A DNA stretch of 64,000 nucleotides from Rheinheimera sp. (GTDB lineage Bacteria; Pseudomonadota; Gammaproteobacteria; Enterobacterales; Alteromonadaceae). The stretch covers positions 236,800 through 300,799 of the forward strand of contig DPJG01000010.1 in the NCBI GenBank assembly GCA_003543135.1, given 5' to 3'. Below the pieces are notes generated by a model that worked only from the letters and a program-made list of their open reading frames with translations, had not been told where the DNA came from and made no database searches. The position numbers and the translations under genes are program-made. Every line of letters starts with the position of its first letter. Within the stretch, counting starts at the first letter, position 1. Shown here piece after piece: positions 1 through 8,535 of this stretch.

Positions 1-1
1 G

Positions 2-808
2 CTGTATTTAAAGCGTCTGGTTGTTGGCGGTTTTGAAAAAGTATTTGAGTTAAACCGTAACTTCCGTAACGAAGGTGTATCCACCCGCCATAACCCAGAA
101 TTTACCATGCTGGAATTTTACTGGGCTTATGCCGACTACAACGACCTGATGGATATCACTGAAGAGTTGTTCCGTGGTTTGGCGCAATCAGTGCTTGGCA
201 CCACCGAAGTGAAATACCAGGGCAATGTGTTTGATTTTGGTAAACCTTTTGCCCGTATGTCAGTGACTGAATCTATTCTGCACTACAACCCACAAGTAAA
301 ACTGGAGCAGTTAACCACCCGTGAAGCTGTGGCAGAACTTGCGAAGTCGTTAGGCATTGAGGTGAAAGCGAATTACGGCCATGGCCGTATTCTGATGGAA
401 GTGTTTGATGAGCTGGTAGAAACCAAGCTGCAACAACCGACTTTTATTACTGAATATCCTGCTGAAATTTCACCTTTGGCCCGTCGCAACGACCACAATC
501 CGGAAATTACCGATCGCTTTGAATTTTTTATCGGCGGCCGTGAATTAGGCAATGGTTTTAGCGAATTAAACGACGCTGAAGATCAGGCAGAACGTTTCCA
601 CGAACAGGTACGGCAAAAAGCTGCGGGTGATGATGAAGCTATGTTCTATGACGAAGACTTTGTCACAGCACTGGAACACGGTTTACCACCAACTGCAGGT
701 CAGGGTATTGGTATTGACCGCCTGGTGATGTTGCTGGCTGATGCACCAAGCATCCGCGACGTCATTCTGTTCCCGCATATGCGTCACACCGACAAGCATG
801 GCAGCTAA
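2..808 (+). CDS. lysS: Lysyl-tRNA synthetase, class II (3' part only)
   Basis: Charges tRNA-Lys with lysine in the cytoplasm. The window opens inside the gene; the reading frame is open from base 2, and about 268 C-terminal residues are present. Visible class II catalytic-core motifs are motif 2 ([20 protein letters not shown]) and motif 3 near the C-terminus ([13 protein letters not shown]), with [16 protein letters not shown] between them, typical of LysRS. The N-terminal OB-fold anticodon-binding domain lies upstream of the window. The gene ends cleanly at TAA, followed by a strong hairpin terminator, so it is probably the last gene of its transcript. LysS and the inducible paralogue LysU cannot be told apart from this part; lysS is the default. 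Confidence 0.96.
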   Translation: MYLKRLVVGGFEKVFELNRNFRNEGVSTRHNPEFTMLEFYWAYADYNDLMDITEELFRGLAQSVLGTTEVKYQGNVFDFGKPFARMSVTESILHYNPQVKLEQLTTREAVAELAKSLGIEVKANYGHGRILMEVFDELVETKLQQPTFITEYPAEISPLARRNDHNPEITDRFEFFIGGRELGNGFSELNDAEDQAERFHEQVRQKAAGDDEAMFYDEDFVTALEHGLPPTAGQGIGIDRLVMLLADAPSIRDVILFPHMRHTDKHGS

Positions 809-822
809 TGCTGCTTTAACAT

Positions 823-851
823 AAAAAAACCGGCTTGATGCCGGTTTTTTT
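823..851 (+). terminator. Rho-independent terminator after lysS
   Basis: An A-run, then a CCGGC/GCCGG stem with a TTGAT loop, then a run of Ts, starting 14 bases after the lysS stop codon. Confidence 0.9.
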
Positions 852-1018
852 ATGTCCTTTGTCTGAAAGACGGTATAAAAAACCATCAAAAGACGCGTGA
901 AGCTGTGTGAATGTTTGCAGCTGATTTGCTGCTCAGTGCCGGATAAATTTGACAACAAACTGGCTGTTTTGCGGGCTCAATCCGTAGTGTTATAAAACCA
1001 CAGTCCACGGAGCTTCTG

Positions 1019-1201
1019 ATGTTTAATTGGTTAAAACCTGATCCTGTTAAAAAATTACGTCGTCAATACGATGCCAAACTTGAACAAGCCATGTTGGCAC
1101 AACGCAGCGGTAACCTGCGTTTGTTTGCCGATCTCACCGCTGAAAGCGAAGCACTCTGGCAGCAACTGGAAGGACTGATGGCACAGAGGAAATCAAAATA
1201 A
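1019..1201 (+). CDS. Small DUF6435-like protein
   Basis: A 60-residue, highly charged soluble protein of unknown function, beginning MFNWLKPDPVKKLRRQY and containing an AQRSGNLRLFADLTAE segment. The pattern (hydrophobic MF-W start, K/R-rich helix, then a helix with AQR-G and a conserved Glu) matches my memory of the short DUF6435 family of gammaproteobacteria; this is recall, not a search. A GGAG ribosome-binding site lies 6 to 7 bases before the ATG. It has no signal peptide or membrane segment and is predicted to be almost wholly helical. It stands alone between the lysS terminator and a porin-like gene, so context gives no functional clue. Confidence 0.75.
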   Translation: MFNWLKPDPVKKLRRQYDAKLEQAMLAQRSGNLRLFADLTAESEALWQQLEGLMAQRKSK

Positions 1202-1323
1202 CCGTATTATTTTGTAGGTAATTCAGAAACTTACTCTGCAAAAATTTTTAGTTTACTTTATTGTTTTGCGGCCATTGTTGACCTCAGCTGCTATACCCTT
1301 TAGCAGGAGAACTGTTTTTATGG

Positions 1324-1357
1324 CACTGCCAAAAACAAGGTTGTTTTTTGGGCAGTG
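1324..1357 (+). other. Leader hairpin before the TorF-like gene
   Basis: CACTGCC plus an A-rich arm pairs with a T-rich arm plus GGCAGTG across a GG loop, giving a stem of about 15 bp with small bulges. It ends about 20 bases before the GAGG ribosome-binding site of the next gene. A second short inverted repeat (CTGCTA/TAGCAG) lies at 1288-1306. The T-run is inside the stem, so it is not a standard terminator. It may be a structured 5' leader. Confidence 0.5.
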
Positions 1358-1385
1358 TTCGCTGCAAGTTCCTTTTGAGGTCACC

Positions 1386-2072
1386 ATGCAAAAAGTTGTT
1401 TTATGTTGTTGCTGCGTTTTATTGGCTGCTCCCTGCAGCGCTGATGTCAGCTCCACCGTCGTTCTTACCAGTAACTACTTATTTAACGGCATTACCCTGA
1501 CCAATCATGACCCTGCCTTACAGCCCAGCCTGGACTGGAGCAGCGGTGATGGCTGGTACGCCGGGCTTTGGGTGTCCAATGTGAAGTTTTCACCCGGTAC
1601 CGAACTGGAGTTTGATGCGACCATTGGTTATTGGACTGAACTCAGCCCCGACTGGGTGCTGGATGTTGGAGTGGCACAATACACTTATCACGGCAGTGAA
1701 AGCGCCAATAGCGAAGCTTTTAACTTTCCTGAGGCTTATCTGAAGCTGTCTTATAAAACCACCAAATTAGGTTATTGGTACGCTTCAGATTATTTTGGCG
1801 CCGGTGGTGGTCATTATATTGTGGCCTTGTTTCATACCATTCCACTGCACGAAAACGGCAGTTTGTTATTAACTGCCGACCGCTCAACCTCCACCCAAAC
1901 GGATAAATTTATGCGCGACACCGATGGTACCTATCATCACTGGCGTATTGCTTATCTTGCCAGCTGGCAGGGGCTGAACTGGACTCTGGCCTTTGATGAC
2001 ACAGACTATTCGTTGCCTTTTTATGGTGACGCCAAGGTGTCTTTGGCTGTGGCAAAAACGTTTTCCTGGTAA
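1386..2072 (+). CDS. TorF-family putative porin (outer-membrane protein)
   Basis: Predicted exported outer-membrane beta-barrel of 228 residues. The start at 1386 is chosen over upstream in-frame ATGs because GAGG sits 6 bases before it and it gives a classic signal peptide (MQKVVLCCCCVLLAAPCSA, cleavage before DVSS). The mature protein starts SSTVVLTSNYLFNGITLT, and alternating aromatic strands such as GWYAGLWVSNV and ATIGYWTELS recur to the C-terminus, which ends in FSW as barrel proteins often do. The N-terminal 'TSNYLFNGIT' and 'P(A)LQPSLDW' pattern is that of the TorF/TIGR02001 proteobacterial family, of unknown substrate. The four consecutive cysteines in the signal peptide are unusual but would be removed on export. 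Confidence 0.82.
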   Translation: MQKVVLCCCCVLLAAPCSADVSSTVVLTSNYLFNGITLTNHDPALQPSLDWSSGDGWYAGLWVSNVKFSPGTELEFDATIGYWTELSPDWVLDVGVAQYTYHGSESANSEAFNFPEAYLKLSYKTTKLGYWYASDYFGAGGGHYIVALFHTIPLHENGSLLLTADRSTSTQTDKFMRDTDGTYHHWRIAYLASWQGLNWTLAFDDTDYSLPFYGDAKVSLAVAKTFSW

Positions 2073-2107
2073 GTGGATAAATAAAGCAGTTTTCAGCAGG
2101 GGTTCTT

Positions 2108-4222
2108 ATGCAAGTTGATTCGTTACGTTTTAAGTTAACATCCGGAGTGGCGCTTTTTATTGCCATCAGTATTGGCGTGATGACGGCCGTCGGCTGGTAT
2201 TCGATGAGCCGAAATAATGCCTCGGCTGTGGCCTTGCTCAGCAGTTCAATGCAAAAACAGGCCGAACAAACCCTGACGGACGCGGCAACAGGTATTGCTT
2301 TTGAAACCGCAGCTTTAATTAACCGTAATTTTGATCTCGCCAAATATTATGCATCCATTTTAAGTGCCACTGCACATGGTGGCAGTCAGGCACCTTATCA
2401 GCGTGAGCAGGTACAGGCGATGGCCGGGCAATTATTAACAGCCAATACCGGCGTCAGTGCTTTGTATGGCCAGTTTGAGCCCAATGGTTATGACAATGCC
2501 GACAGTAATTTTGGTCTGGAGCAGTCACACAGCTCGGCCAAAGGTACACTGGAAGTGTATTGGGTGCGCGAGCAAGACGGCGTCAAGTTTGTGCAGGTGC
2601 CTGATCCTGCAGTGAAATATGTCGAAACCAAAAACAAGCATGGTATCCGCGAAGCCGAGTGGTATCTGTGTAGCCGCGATCAGAAAAAACCTTGTCTGAT
2701 GGAACCCTATTTATGGGAAATCACCCCGGGTAATTCAGTGTTATTAACCTCCCTGGTGTATCCGGTTTTAACCGCCGGCGAATTTCGGGGGGTGGCCGGT
2801 GTAGATATGAATTTACCTGTGCTGCAGACCTTGCTGCAGCAACAGGCCGCGCAGCTGTATGGTGGTAAAGCCAAACTCTATCTGATCAGCAAATTTGGTT
2901 TATTGCTGGCCAGTAACAGTTATCCCGACAAACTGGGGCAGCCGCTTGCTGAGCTGGATGCAGGTTTTAGTGCCCATCTGGCGGCGAATAGCGACAAATT
3001 ATCCGTGTATCAGCAGGATTTTGTGATGAGCCGCAAATTGCAGGTTGCAGCGGCAGAAGCCGACTGGCATGTGGTGGTTGCAGTGCCAAAAGATGTTGCT
3101 TTGAGTGTGGCCAATCAGCTGGCAGAGCAACTGGCCACAGATGCAGCGGCCACCACCAGCCGCATGATGCTGCTTGGTGTATTGCTGCTGGTAGGTTTTG
3201 TGCTGTTAACCTCGGTGTGGCTGAAGTCAGCCACTCAGCCCATCGTCAATATGAGTCAGCTGATGAAAGAGCTGGCGGGTTCAGAAGGGGACTTAACCCG
3301 GCAGCTGGCGGTCAGTAAAGATGTGGAGCTGCGCGATATGGCGCAGGGTTTTAATGCTTTTACTGCCAAACTCAGGGATATGATCCTGGCGTTAAAACAA
3401 TCTTCGGTTGCATTGCAGCAACAATGCCAGCAGCTGGTTGGCTTGTCCAGTCAGACCAATCAGGCCACTAAGGTGCAGGCTTCTGAAGTGCAGAATGTGG
3501 CGTCGGCCATGCATCAGATGACAGCTACAGCCCATGAAGTGGCCAGTTTAGCCGGGCGCACCGCTGAAGGAGCACAAAGTTCGCTGGCGGCTTTAACTCA
3601 GGCCAATCAGTTATTTCAAAATACGGTAGGTGCATTTAAAACTGTGGCCGGTGAGTTTGAACAAACCCGGTTGGCAGTGGAAACTGTGTCGCACAGCAGC
3701 CAGCAAATTAACGGCATTATTGAAGTCATTCAGGCCATTGCCGAACAAACCAACTTATTGGCGCTAAACGCCGCTATTGAAGCGGCGCGCGCCGGTGAAC
3801 AGGGCCGGGGTTTTGCCGTGGTGGCTGACGAAGTGCGCTCGCTGGCAGCGCGCACTCATAGCTCCACCGATGAAATTAAAAAGCTGATTTATGGCCTGCA
3901 GCAGCAGGTCGCCACCACTGTCAGTCAGATCACTGCCAATACCGGTAAAGTCAGCGCTACTCTAGTTGAAGCTGAAAGCTCTTACGAGCAGTTATCCAGT
4001 GCTACATCGGGGATTTCAGCCATTGCCGATAATGCGTTTCAGGTGGCGGCGGCTGCTGAGCAGCAAAATCAGGTTAGTGAAGAAATTAACCGTAATATCA
4101 CCGCTATTGATGATGCAACCCGCGCCTTGAGTGCTTTGTCCGGTGATAACCTTGCCATCAGCCAGGCGATCGATCAGATCACTGCGGCTATTGATCAACA
4201 ATTAGCCAAGTTGCGCAGTTGA
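2108..4222 (+). CDS. Methyl-accepting chemotaxis protein with Cache-type sensor
   Basis: Transmembrane chemoreceptor of 704 residues that signals to CheA/CheW. Order: short cytoplasmic tail, TM1 about residues 11-31, a periplasmic sensor of about 320 residues resembling a double Cache domain (VYWVREQDG, then a [19 protein letters not shown] segment), TM2 about 352-372, HAMP about 372-425, then a coiled-coil signalling domain. The conserved hairpin tip is around residues 545-576 and includes [18 protein letters not shown] and [17 protein letters not shown]. No C-terminal CheR-docking pentapeptide is seen (it ends QLAKLRS). The ligand is unknown; Cache sensors often bind small organic acids or amino acids. 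The next gene, a periplasmic binding protein, begins 10 bases after the stop, so the two are probably co-transcribed. Confidence 0.95.
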   Translation: MQVDSLRFKLTSGVALFIAISIGVMTAVGWYSMSRNNASAVALLSSSMQKQAEQTLTDAATGIAFETAALINRNFDLAKYYASILSATAHGGSQAPYQREQVQAMAGQLLTANTGVSALYGQFEPNGYDNADSNFGLEQSHSSAKGTLEVYWVREQDGVKFVQVPDPAVKYVETKNKHGIREAEWYLCSRDQKKPCLMEPYLWEITPGNSVLLTSLVYPVLTAGEFRGVAGVDMNLPVLQTLLQQQAAQLYGGKAKLYLISKFGLLLASNSYPDKLGQPLAELDAGFSAHLAANSDKLSVYQQDFVMSRKLQVAAAEADWHVVVAVPKDVALSVANQLAEQLATDAAATTSRMMLLGVLLLVGFVLLTSVWLKSATQPIVNMSQLMKELAGSEGDLTRQLAVSKDVELRDMAQGFNAFTAKLRDMILALKQSSVALQQQCQQLVGLSSQTNQATKVQASEVQNVASAMHQMTATAHEVASLAGRTAEGAQSSLAALTQANQLFQNTVGAFKTVAGEFEQTRLAVETVSHSSQQINGIIEVIQAIAEQTNLLALNAAIEAARAGEQGRGFAVVADEVRSLAARTHSSTDEIKKLIYGLQQQVATTVSQITANTGKVSATLVEAESSYEQLSSATSGISAIADNAFQVAAAAEQQNQVSEEINRNITAIDDATRALSALSGDNLAISQAIDQITAAIDQQLAKLRS

Positions 4223-4232
4223 GGTGTTGCCA

Positions 4233-4976
4233 ATGAAATGGCTGTGGTGTTGTTTGTTGCTGTTGTTTTTGCAGGCTGCCCCGGCGGCGCCTGCTCCTGC
4301 AGCAACACCGGTGATCAAACTCACCAGCCTGGATTGGCCACCTTATACCGGGGCTGATTTACCACAGCAGGGGGAGGTGACGCTGTTTTTGCGCATCTTA
4401 TTTGGCGAGCTGGGTTATCAGCTGCAGGTTGATTTTTTACCCTGGCCTTTGGCGGTGGCCAGGGTGCACAGTGGTAAAGAAGGGCATCTGGGGTACTTTC
4501 CGGAATATCCACTGGCAAGTCCGGATTATCTGCAAACTGTGGCTATTGGTTACAGTGAACTTGGCCTGGTGGAGCGGCGCGACAACCCCTTGTTATTAAC
4601 AGATGCGCGCCAATTGGCCGGGCTGCGTTTTGGCGTGGTGCAGGACTATCTGAATATGGTGAAGCTGGATCTGCTGATTGCCGCAGGTGAATTAAAACCT
4701 CAGATCAGTCAGAGTGACAGAGCCAATGTATTAAAGGTACTGAGCGGTGAGCTGGATGCCGCAGTGATTGACAACAGAGTGCTGCAATATTTGTTGTTAC
4801 ACGACAAAGAGATCAAGCTGGGTGCCGCCAAACTGCAATTCAGTCAAAGCCTGAAAGAACATAAAAGTCTGCATCTGGTACTAAAAAACACAGCACAGAA
4901 CGTTGAATTAATTAAAAAAATTAACCAAAAAATTGGTCAATACAAAACCCGCTTTTTAACGCCCAGCCTGAAATAA
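4233..4976 (+). CDS. Periplasmic solute-binding protein (SBP_bac_3-like)
   Basis: Exported 247-residue protein resembling family 3 solute-binding proteins (polar amino-acid type). I prefer ATG 4233: it follows a TGAGG ribosome-binding site that overlaps the stop of the chemoreceptor gene and gives a clean signal peptide (MKWLWCCLLLLFLQAAPA). A GTG at 4224 is an in-frame alternative. Family features are an early 'LTSLDWPPYTG' strand, 'GEVTLFLRILFGELGYQLQV', a 'RFGVVQDY' hinge segment and 'LSGELDAAVIDNRVLQYLL'. No ABC permease or ATPase gene lies beside it. Such orphan proteins are often ligand sensors, so presentation of a ligand to the adjacent chemoreceptor is possible; that is inference. 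Ligand unknown. Confidence 0.8.
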   Translation: MKWLWCCLLLLFLQAAPAAPAPAATPVIKLTSLDWPPYTGADLPQQGEVTLFLRILFGELGYQLQVDFLPWPLAVARVHSGKEGHLGYFPEYPLASPDYLQTVAIGYSELGLVERRDNPLLLTDARQLAGLRFGVVQDYLNMVKLDLLIAAGELKPQISQSDRANVLKVLSGELDAAVIDNRVLQYLLLHDKEIKLGAAKLQFSQSLKEHKSLHLVLKNTAQNVELIKKINQKIGQYKTRFLTPSLK

Positions 4977-5047
4977 CAGCAAAAAATCATCAGCCAAAGT
5001 TGCAGTGTCTCACTGTTGCTTTGCTTGTTTGGTTGTCTGAAGCACTC

Positions 5048-5086
5048 AAATGAAAATCATTTGCAAATGCGAATGATTATCGATAG
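5048..5086 (+). promoter_or_regulatory. Fur-box array upstream of the siderophore receptor
   Basis: AAATGAAAATCATTTGC is followed by AAATGCGAATGATTATCG, giving overlapping GATAAT-like hexamers on both strands that resemble the Fur consensus GATAATGATAATCATTATC. It lies 66-104 bases before the receptor start codon, where bound Fur-Fe2+ would block RNA polymerase. Prediction from pattern only. Confidence 0.75.
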
Positions 5087-5151
5087 TATGCCGGCAGTTT
5101 TTGCAGCCACAACAAGCTGCCTCACTACATCTGTTGATTAAGGGAAAATCC

Positions 5152-7458
5152 ATGGCATACATTCAGGCAAAAAAACATCCGACCGGCGCCCGTTCCGCTA
5201 TTGCGTCAGCCTTATTACTGGCGTTACCGGCCGTGGCGCTGGCAGACAACAGCACCACACAGGCATCAGCGCAGCAAAGCGGCAAGTTACAACAAGTGAC
5301 AGTAACAGCCGATGCCATTGAAGCAGAATTTATTGCAGAAAAAGCCAGTTCACCAAAACAAACGCAGAAGTTAGTGGATACCCCACAAACTATAGTGGTG
5401 GTGAAAAAAGAGCTGTTTAAACAACAGGCTGCCACCACTTTAAGCGACACTTTACGCAATACGCCGGGCATTACCATGCTGATGGGGGAAAACGGTAATA
5501 CCGCCACAGGTGACTCTATTTTTATGCGGGGTTTTGACACTCAGGGCAATATTTATGTGGACGGTATCCGCGATTTAGGCAGTATCAGCCGCGATGTGTT
5601 TAATACCGATCAGGTGGAAATCGCCAAAGGCCCGGCCGGTGTGGACAACGGCCGCAGTACGTCGTCCGGTTATGTCAATATGGGCTCGAAAGTGGCGGGG
5701 CTGGAAGATTTTATCAGCGGCAGTGCAGTAGTGGGATCTGGCTCACACAAAAGGGTGACGGCAGATATTAACCAAAGTCTGAATATTGAAAATGCCGCCA
5801 TCCGCGTGAACCTGCTGCGTCAGGACAGTGGTGTGCCCAATCGTGATCTGGTGGAAAACAACAGCACTGGTATCGCCACTTCGCTGGCCTTTGGTTTAAA
5901 TACCACAACCCGCACCACACTGAATCTTTTGCATATGCAACAAGACAATATTCAGGACGGTGGTTTGCCAACGGCCGGTCTGGCAGGTTTTTACAGCAGT
6001 AGTTATGTGGCGGCCTTCCCGCAAAATAACGGCCCGGCCATAGCGCCTGTAGATCGCAGCAACTTTTATGGCAGTAAAAGTGACTTTGACCATGTGATGG
6101 CCAATATGCTGACACTACGGGTTGAGCATGATTTTAGTGACAATGTGACTTTAACCAATACCTCGCGTTATGGTGTTTCCACCCAGGATTACGAACTGAC
6201 AGGGGTGAACGCGCTGGCGTTCCCGGCCGCCACTAAAAACGACCCTTCAACCTGGACGGTAGCCCGCTCACGTCAGGGCAAAGATCAGAAAAACCAGATT
6301 TTAATTAACCAGTCGAATTTGACTGCAAAATTTTCCCTGGCGGGTTTACAGCATACGCTGGCGTCCGGTGTGGAATTTAGCTACGAAAGTCAGCTCAATT
6401 ACACCAAAGCCATGCCAACGGGTATCACTCAGGTGCCGGCTAACCTGTATCACCCGTCCAGTTCTGATGTATTTGCGCCACTGGTACTCACCGGCGCCAA
6501 AGCTGAAGGCTCCAGTGACACTGCTGCCATTTATGCGCTGGATACTATTGATATTGCACCACAGTGGCAACTGAGCGCCGGTGTGCGTGCTGAGCATTAC
6601 AACACCACCACAGATAACATTAGTATTCAGGGCACAAGCACACCCCAAACTATTCCGGTTGGAACAAAAGTAGGTACGCATGAGCGGGCTTCGGATAATC
6701 TGCTCAGTTATAAACTGGGGGTGAATTACAAACCCACAACCGATGGTTCAGTGTATTTAAGTTATGCCACTTCGCAGTTACCGCCTGGCGGCACCAGTTT
6801 CCAGCTCAGTAACTCTGCAACCAATCAGAACAACCCGGCGCTGGAACCGCAAAAAGGCACCAACCTGGAGTTGGGTACCAAATGGAACCTGTTAAACCAG
6901 AAGTTATTTGCGACAGCAGCTGTGTTTGAAAGCGTGAATAAAAACGAGCTGGTGCGCGATGATGTAAATACTTATGTCCCGGTAGGGGAAAAAACCGTCA
7001 AAGGCGCCGAATTTGGTTTAGTGGGCATGCCGCTGGATAACCTGGAACTCAGCGCTGGTTTAGCGCTACTTGACCCGAAAATTACCCGCGGTTCCTTGTA
7101 CAGCACATCACCCACCCAGGGCGCTGTTATCCAGTGGACACCAAAAACCACCTTTACCTTATGGGCCAATTACAAGCTGGAAAAATTAAGCTTAGGCGGT
7201 GGGGCTCGTTATATGGATTCAGTCGCACGTTCGAATAATACTGCCATTAACCCAGCGACAGCCTCAGTGGTGACAGTGCCGGATTATTGGGTGATGGACG
7301 CCATGGCTTCCTATGAAGTAAACCCGACAGTGACGGTGCAGCTGAACCTTTACAACCTGCTGGATGAAGAATATATCGGCAGCCTGAATAATGGCGGCTC
7401 GCGCTACCATCAGGGCACTCCACGTTCGGCCAGGCTGGGGGTCAACGTTTCATTCTAA
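5152..7458 (+). CDS. fiu: TonB-dependent catecholate siderophore receptor, Fiu-like
   Basis: Outer-membrane receptor of 768 residues that imports ferric siderophores (in the Fiu family, catecholates and their monomers) with TonB energy. The start at 5152 is used because the upstream TTG at 5101 has no ribosome-binding site and would put 17 residues before the signal peptide. A long signal peptide ends near ALA-DNSTT. A TonB-box-like segment QVTVTAD is followed by the plug (TPQTIVVVKKELF, DALRNTPGI-type motif, MRGFDTQGNIYVDGIRDLG, VEIAKGPAGVDNGRS) and a 22-strand barrel ending in VNVSF. The 'GENGNTATGDSIFMRG' and 'SRDVFNTDQVE' stretches closely match my memory of E. coli Fiu. Fur boxes lie upstream and piuC lies downstream, as for E. 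coli fiu-ybiX. Exact substrate unproven. Confidence 0.9.
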   Translation: MAYIQAKKHPTGARSAIASALLLALPAVALADNSTTQASAQQSGKLQQVTVTADAIEAEFIAEKASSPKQTQKLVDTPQTIVVVKKELFKQQAATTLSDTLRNTPGITMLMGENGNTATGDSIFMRGFDTQGNIYVDGIRDLGSISRDVFNTDQVEIAKGPAGVDNGRSTSSGYVNMGSKVAGLEDFISGSAVVGSGSHKRVTADINQSLNIENAAIRVNLLRQDSGVPNRDLVENNSTGIATSLAFGLNTTTRTTLNLLHMQQDNIQDGGLPTAGLAGFYSSSYVAAFPQNNGPAIAPVDRSNFYGSKSDFDHVMANMLTLRVEHDFSDNVTLTNTSRYGVSTQDYELTGVNALAFPAATKNDPSTWTVARSRQGKDQKNQILINQSNLTAKFSLAGLQHTLASGVEFSYESQLNYTKAMPTGITQVPANLYHPSSSDVFAPLVLTGAKAEGSSDTAAIYALDTIDIAPQWQLSAGVRAEHYNTTTDNISIQGTSTPQTIPVGTKVGTHERASDNLLSYKLGVNYKPTTDGSVYLSYATSQLPPGGTSFQLSNSATNQNNPALEPQKGTNLELGTKWNLLNQKLFATAAVFESVNKNELVRDDVNTYVPVGEKTVKGAEFGLVGMPLDNLELSAGLALLDPKITRGSLYSTSPTQGAVIQWTPKTTFTLWANYKLEKLSLGGGARYMDSVARSNNTAINPATASVVTVPDYWVMDAMASYEVNPTVTVQLNLYNLLDEEYIGSLNNGGSRYHQGTPRSARLGVNVSF

Positions 7459-7487
7459 CCCTGTGAAGGCGCTGTGGGCTTGGATTC

Positions 7488-7510
7488 AAATGAGAATAAG
7501 TCTCAACATT
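7488..7510 (+). promoter_or_regulatory. Second Fur-like site, between receptor and piuC
   Basis: The palindrome TGAGAATAAGTCTCA (7491-7505) within AAATGAGAATAAGTCTCAAC resembles the 7-1-7 Fur core (TGATAATNATTATCA). It lies after the receptor stop and before a hairpin, so it could control a separate promoter for piuC. Prediction only. Confidence 0.55.
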
Positions 7511-7534
7511 GCGCCAAATCAGATGTGTTGTTAC

Positions 7535-7566
7535 AGGCCTTAGTTAAACTAAGGCCTTTGTTATTC
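7535..7566 (+). terminator. Hairpin terminator after the siderophore receptor
   Basis: AGGCCTTAG/CTAAGGCCT stem (7535-7557) around a TTAAA loop, followed by TTGTTATT. It may only attenuate, since the functionally linked piuC follows 50 bases on. Confidence 0.75.
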
Positions 7567-7615
7567 CGGCTGGCTGCGAAGGTTGTGCCGGGAAGGTAAA
7601 ACGGGAGTTCGGGTG

Positions 7616-8296
7616 ATGATGTTCCATATTGAAGGCTTGCTGGATAAAAATGAAGTGGCAAAAATGCGGCAGCTCCTGGCAGAAGCCTGCTGGACGGATG
7701 GCCGTGCTACTGTGGGCCCGCAGGGGGCCAGAGTAAAACAAAACCGCCAGTTGCCGGTGGATAGCCCACTGGCTGTGCAGCTGGGGGAATTTATTCTGCA
7801 AAAGTTGTATCAGCATCCGCAATTTTTAGCGGCAGCTTTACCTTACCGAACTGTACCGCCGTTATTTAACAGTTATGCCGGTGGTGAACATTATGGTTTG
7901 CATGTGGACGGAGCCATTCGCCAGTTGCCTGGCAGTTCGTTAAGTTTAAGAACAGATCTGTCCAGCACCTTGTTTTTGTCTGAACCTGACGAATATGACG
8001 GCGGGGAGCTGCAGGTGATGGACACTTATGGTGCCCATGAAGTGAAATTGCCGGCCGGTGATTTAATTTTGTATCCGTCAACAAGTTTGCATCAGGTGTT
8101 GCCGGTAACCCGCGGCGAGCGCATCTGCAGTTTTTTCTGGACCCAAAGCCTGGTGAAAAACGATATGCAACGTTCGATGTTATTTGAGCTGGATGGGCAT
8201 ATTCAGGCGCTGCGTGCACAATTGGGCGATAGCGCTGAAGTGTTGGGTTTAACCGGGCACTATCATAATTTACTGCGCCAGTGGAGTGAGTTGTAA
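7616..8296 (+). CDS. piuC: Fe(II)/2-oxoglutarate-dependent hydroxylase, PiuC/YbiX family
   Basis: Cytoplasmic PKHD-type dioxygenase of 226 residues (E. coli YbiX is 225). ATG 7616 follows GGGAG by 8 bases; ATG 7619 is equally possible, and the TTG at 7583 lacks support. The iron-binding facial triad is visible: H-x-D in '[10 protein letters not shown]' and the distal His in '[12 protein letters not shown]', followed by '[11 protein letters not shown]', whose Arg should bind 2-oxoglutarate. '[21 protein letters not shown]' is the family core. It is linked to TonB siderophore receptors in many proteobacteria (fiu-ybiX, piuA-piuC), as here. The substrate is not established; it is thought to act in iron or siderophore metabolism. 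The gap to the next gene (8297-8535) holds no other gene. Confidence 0.92.
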   Translation: MMFHIEGLLDKNEVAKMRQLLAEACWTDGRATVGPQGARVKQNRQLPVDSPLAVQLGEFILQKLYQHPQFLAAALPYRTVPPLFNSYAGGEHYGLHVDGAIRQLPGSSLSLRTDLSSTLFLSEPDEYDGGELQVMDTYGAHEVKLPAGDLILYPSTSLHQVLPVTRGERICSFFWTQSLVKNDMQRSMLFELDGHIQALRAQLGDSAEVLGLTGHYHNLLRQWSEL

Positions 8297-8535
8297 GCAA
8301 AAGATGCTGATCATGATGCGGTTTTTGCCTGGCTATGACCACAGTGCTGTGAGGTTGAAGTTGCGAAAGCAGTCGCTGAAATCCGTGTTTTGCAACCACA
8401 TCTGGCCATCAGGGGGCTGGCAGCTGCTGTTGTAACTTTATTAAAACTTGACACAATTTGTAAACAATTTCGCTTGGCAGCTTTATGGCTGCTCTGGCAT
8501 GCTCTTGGCTATTTATCAAACAGCCAGGAAGAAGC

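Noticed and set aside
683-958. 91-residue minus-strand frame over the lysS end and its terminator
   Set aside because: It runs through the lysS 3' end and the terminator hairpin, so it is not a plausible gene.
949-996. TTGACA at 949 with TATAAA at 991 as promoter of the DUF6435-like gene
   Set aside because: The spacing is 36 bases, too long for one sigma-70 promoter; TATAAA alone has only a poor -35 partner.
7866-8399. 177-residue open frame on the minus strand opposite piuC
   Set aside because: It lies antisense to a clear PiuC gene, is rich in His/Arg/Cys as expected of a shadow frame, and has no recognisable domain or ribosome-binding site.
8448-8453. Perfect TTGACA as -35 of the ABC transporter operon
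   Set aside because: No acceptable -10 lies 16-18 bases downstream, so a promoter call is not supported.
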